Shown: positions 62,432 to 64,000 of the stretch, piece after piece | How the letters are laid out: every line of letters begins with the position of its first letter | How positions within the stretch are numbered: position 1 is the first letter of the stretch | DNA from: Scytonema millei VB511283 | GTDB taxonomy: Bacteria; Cyanobacteriota; Cyanobacteriia; Cyanobacteriales; Chroococcidiopsidaceae | Reading direction: 5' to 3' | Assembly: GCF_000817735.3 (NCBI RefSeq) | Contig: NZ_JTJC03000005.1 | Location: 1 to 64,000, forward strand | DNA length: 64,000 nt | Program-made: the position numbers and the translations under genes | Notes under the pieces: model-generated | The model's database searches: none | What the model saw: the letters and a program-made list of their open reading frames with translations, nothing else | What the model was told of the DNA's origin: nothing

Positions 62432-62884
62432 TTAGATCCGAAAAACGGGCTGGTCGGGATGAGCGGGATTGGGAATTAAACGCTGATTTTTACAGTCTAC
62501 TAGTAAATCTAATGTTTCTAATACAGTTTGACCAATTAAGACTTCATCCCCAGTTACTAACACCGCTTCAGTTGTTTCCCGTCCCATAATTTCAATAATT
62601 ACAGGGCTAGTTATTCCTACCATTTCCTCTCTACCATCAGCATATTTCGCAAGCTGCTGAGCGCGAATTCTTAATCCTAATTGCTGCACGATCGCCATAG
62701 GTACAACAGTGCGAACTGCACCAGTGTCTACTAGTGCTTCAATCTCATACACGCGCAATCTATCGGGATTCAGTAATCCTCGACTAATTAAATCTTCATC
62801 AACAGCATTCGTAAGCTTGACTGGTACTCGGACTGCTCCCATATGCTCGCTAACTGCAACATCAATTCGATTGAAACTTATCAT
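62432..62884 (-). CDS. Retropepsin-like aspartic protease family protein (clan AA)
   Basis: The 150-residue protein has one Asp-Thr-Gly motif in YEIEALVDTGAVRTVVPM near residue 53 and the hydrophobic-hydrophobic-Gly pair DEVLIGQTVLETLDLLVD near residue 117, matching one lobe of a pepsin/retropepsin fold. Such proteins work as homodimers. They are common in cyanobacteria, often in toxin-like or small standalone loci, but the substrate is unknown. The ATG at 62884 begins with MISFNRIDVAVSEH. It has AGAGAGGCAATTAAATT upstream. It may be co-transcribed with the DCC protein. Confidence 0.9.
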   Translation of the reverse strand: MISFNRIDVAVSEHMGAVRVPVKLTNAVDEDLISRGLLNPDRLRVYEIEALVDTGAVRTVVPMAIVQQLGLRIRAQQLAKYADGREEMVGITSPVIIEIMGRETTEAVLVTGDEVLIGQTVLETLDLLVDCKNQRLIPNPAHPDQPVFRI

Positions 62885-63136
62885 AATTTAATTGCCTCTC
62901 TCATAAAGACTTTACTTTTTGATGATTTTATGGTAGCTCTGACAAAATATATTAGGCAGACAATTTAGACGAAAAACAAGGTATAAATTAAGTAATTTGC
63001 ATGAGTCTGTGCTGTTCGATTTTAGTGGCGGAAATAACTAAATAGATACTCTTAAAAGTTCGAGAGCTATATAGAAAACTCAGAAATAGAGTGTACGGGC
63101 TGGTCATAGTGTCCTCACAGCAAGCAGAAAAACGAC

Positions 63137-64000
63137 ATGAGCCAAGAAATCCTGGGAATTCACCATGTAACTGCGATCGCCTCAGACCCACAAAAAAATC
63201 TCAATTTCTACGCAGGGTTTTTGGGGCTGCGTCTAGTCAAAGTTACTGTCAATTTTGACGATCCTGAAACGTACCACTTCTATTACGGCGATGAATTAGG
63301 ACGACCTGGTACGATTATGACGTTTTTTGTCTGGTCTGATGCGCCCAAGGGTCGCCAAGGAACGGGACAAGCGACGATTGTATCCTTTGCCATTCCCCAA
63401 GCATCGTTAGGTTATTGGATCGAGCGTTGTATTAAATATGGCATCCGCTATGAAAGTCCTGAAGAACGGTTTGGCGAGTCTGTCTTGAGTTTTAAAGACC
63501 CAGATGGATTGATGTTAGAACTAGTAGCTACAGCCAATCCTCAAACTTCGTCGCCTTGGTCTACTAGCGGCATTCCAGCAGAACACGCGATCCGGGGAAT
63601 TCATACAGTCATGCTATGTGAGGATGGCTACGAACTGACGGCAAAGTTGCTGACAGAAACGCTGGGGTGGAATTTTCAGCAACAAGAAGGGAACATATTT
63701 CGCTACCAAATTGGGGCAGGAGGATCGGGAAAAATTGTCGATGTCAGGTGTGCGCCAGATTTTTGGAAAGGTGCGGTAGCAGTGGGGACAGTCCATCATG
63801 TAGCGTGGCGGACTCGTAACGATGAGGCACAAACAGCTTGGAGAAGCGCGATCGCTAATTTAGGATTTAACGTTACTCCAGTCTTAGATCGTCAGTATTT
63901 CCACTCAGTTTACTTTCAAGAACCAGGGGGAATTATTTTTGAATTAGCTACCGATGCCCCAGGTTTTACCGTTGATGAACCACCAGCAGAATTGGGAACT
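63137..64000 (+). CDS. VOC-family ring-cleaving dioxygenase (MhqO-like), 3'-truncated by window edge
   Basis: The frame starts at the ATG at 63137 (MSQEILGIHHVTAIASDPQK) and stays open to the last base, giving at least 288 residues. It consists of two vicinal-oxygen-chelate units: HHVTAIASDPQKNLNFYAGF, DDPETYHFYYGDELGRPGT, LSFKDPDGLMLELVA, then IRGIHTVMLCEDGYELTAKL, TVHHVAWRTRND and YFQEPGGIIFELATDAPGF. The H/E metal ligands fit MhqO/glyoxalase-type dioxygenases, which detoxify quinones in other bacteria. The substrate here is unknown. The remaining part lies beyond the window. Confidence 0.93.
   Translation, partial: MSQEILGIHHVTAIASDPQKNLNFYAGFLGLRLVKVTVNFDDPETYHFYYGDELGRPGTIMTFFVWSDAPKGRQGTGQATIVSFAIPQASLGYWIERCIKYGIRYESPEERFGESVLSFKDPDGLMLELVATANPQTSSPWSTSGIPAEHAIRGIHTVMLCEDGYELTAKLLTETLGWNFQQQEGNIFRYQIGAGGSGKIVDVRCAPDFWKGAVAVGTVHHVAWRTRNDEAQTAWRSAIANLGFNVTPVLDRQYFHSVYFQEPGGIIFELATDAPGFTVDEPPAELGT

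Overview
The window is from a cyanobacterial chromosome. It holds photosystem II psbH, a CpcT/CpeT-type bilin lyase, two helical carotenoid proteins (OCP N-domain homologues), a carotenoid oxygenase, cyanophycin metabolism genes, an SLH-porin and very many HIP1 octamers (GCGATCGC). Intergenic DNA is full of 7-bp tandem repeats and small palindromic dispersed elements. This fits a large-genome, desiccation-tolerant type such as Chroococcidiopsis or a relative of the Nostocales, but the genus is inference.

Layout. 1-3.1 kb: edge of a surface-polysaccharide locus (Wzt-type ABC ATPase, methyltransferase, polysaccharide pyruvyl transferase). 3.2-4.4 kb: Eis-like acetyltransferase. 4.7-12.4 kb: a co-directional aromatic/tryptophan cluster, trpEG fusion-trpC-trpA-trpB-DAHP synthase-divergent trpD, with no trpF. 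12.5-15.8 kb: an HpsJ-like membrane protein followed by two related acidic low-complexity proteins, the larger carrying nine perfect-length 14-residue GNGNW repeats; this is the least explained part of the window. 15.9-18.4 kb: two insertion sequences (IS630-type, apparently intact with an A8 frameshift site; ISAs1-type, decayed). 18.4-18.9 kb: a divergent psbH and an unrecognised 48-residue membrane protein. 19-24.9 kb: AraC regulator, signal peptidase I, a Thr-Pro-Asp-rich secreted protein, a membrane Ser/Thr kinase, a Uma2 remnant and a DUF4383 protein. 24.9-31.1 kb, mostly minus strand: PLD-type phospholipid enzyme, two helical carotenoid proteins, carotenoid oxygenase, GIY-YIG protein, tRNA-Cys, CpcT/CpeT lyase. 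31-37 kb: TPR protein, SDR, and a divergent cphA2/cphB cyanophycin pair. 37-39 kb: a wrecked kinase-TPR gene with repeat elements inside and beside it. 39-45 kb: class A beta-lactamase-like protein, TrmJ-like methyltransferase, DUF2256, and two tandem coiled-coil proteins. 45-48 kb: a phosphate-sensing set (response regulator, histidine kinase, PhoU). 49-64 kb: Crp/Fnr regulator, SLH porin, LptC, LabA/NYN protein, metG, an acyltransferase plus alpha/beta-hydrolase pair that looks like a split phytyl-ester-synthase, glutamate dehydrogenase, metallophosphoesterase, DCC-family protein, retropepsin-like protease and a VOC ring-cleaving dioxygenase running off the edge.

The functional themes are tryptophan supply, light and carotenoid photoprotection, nitrogen storage (cyanophycin, GDH), phosphate sensing and cell-surface building. 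Across the window several families of small inverted-repeat elements recur. Some sit exactly at gene stop codons, and two have interrupted or truncated genes.
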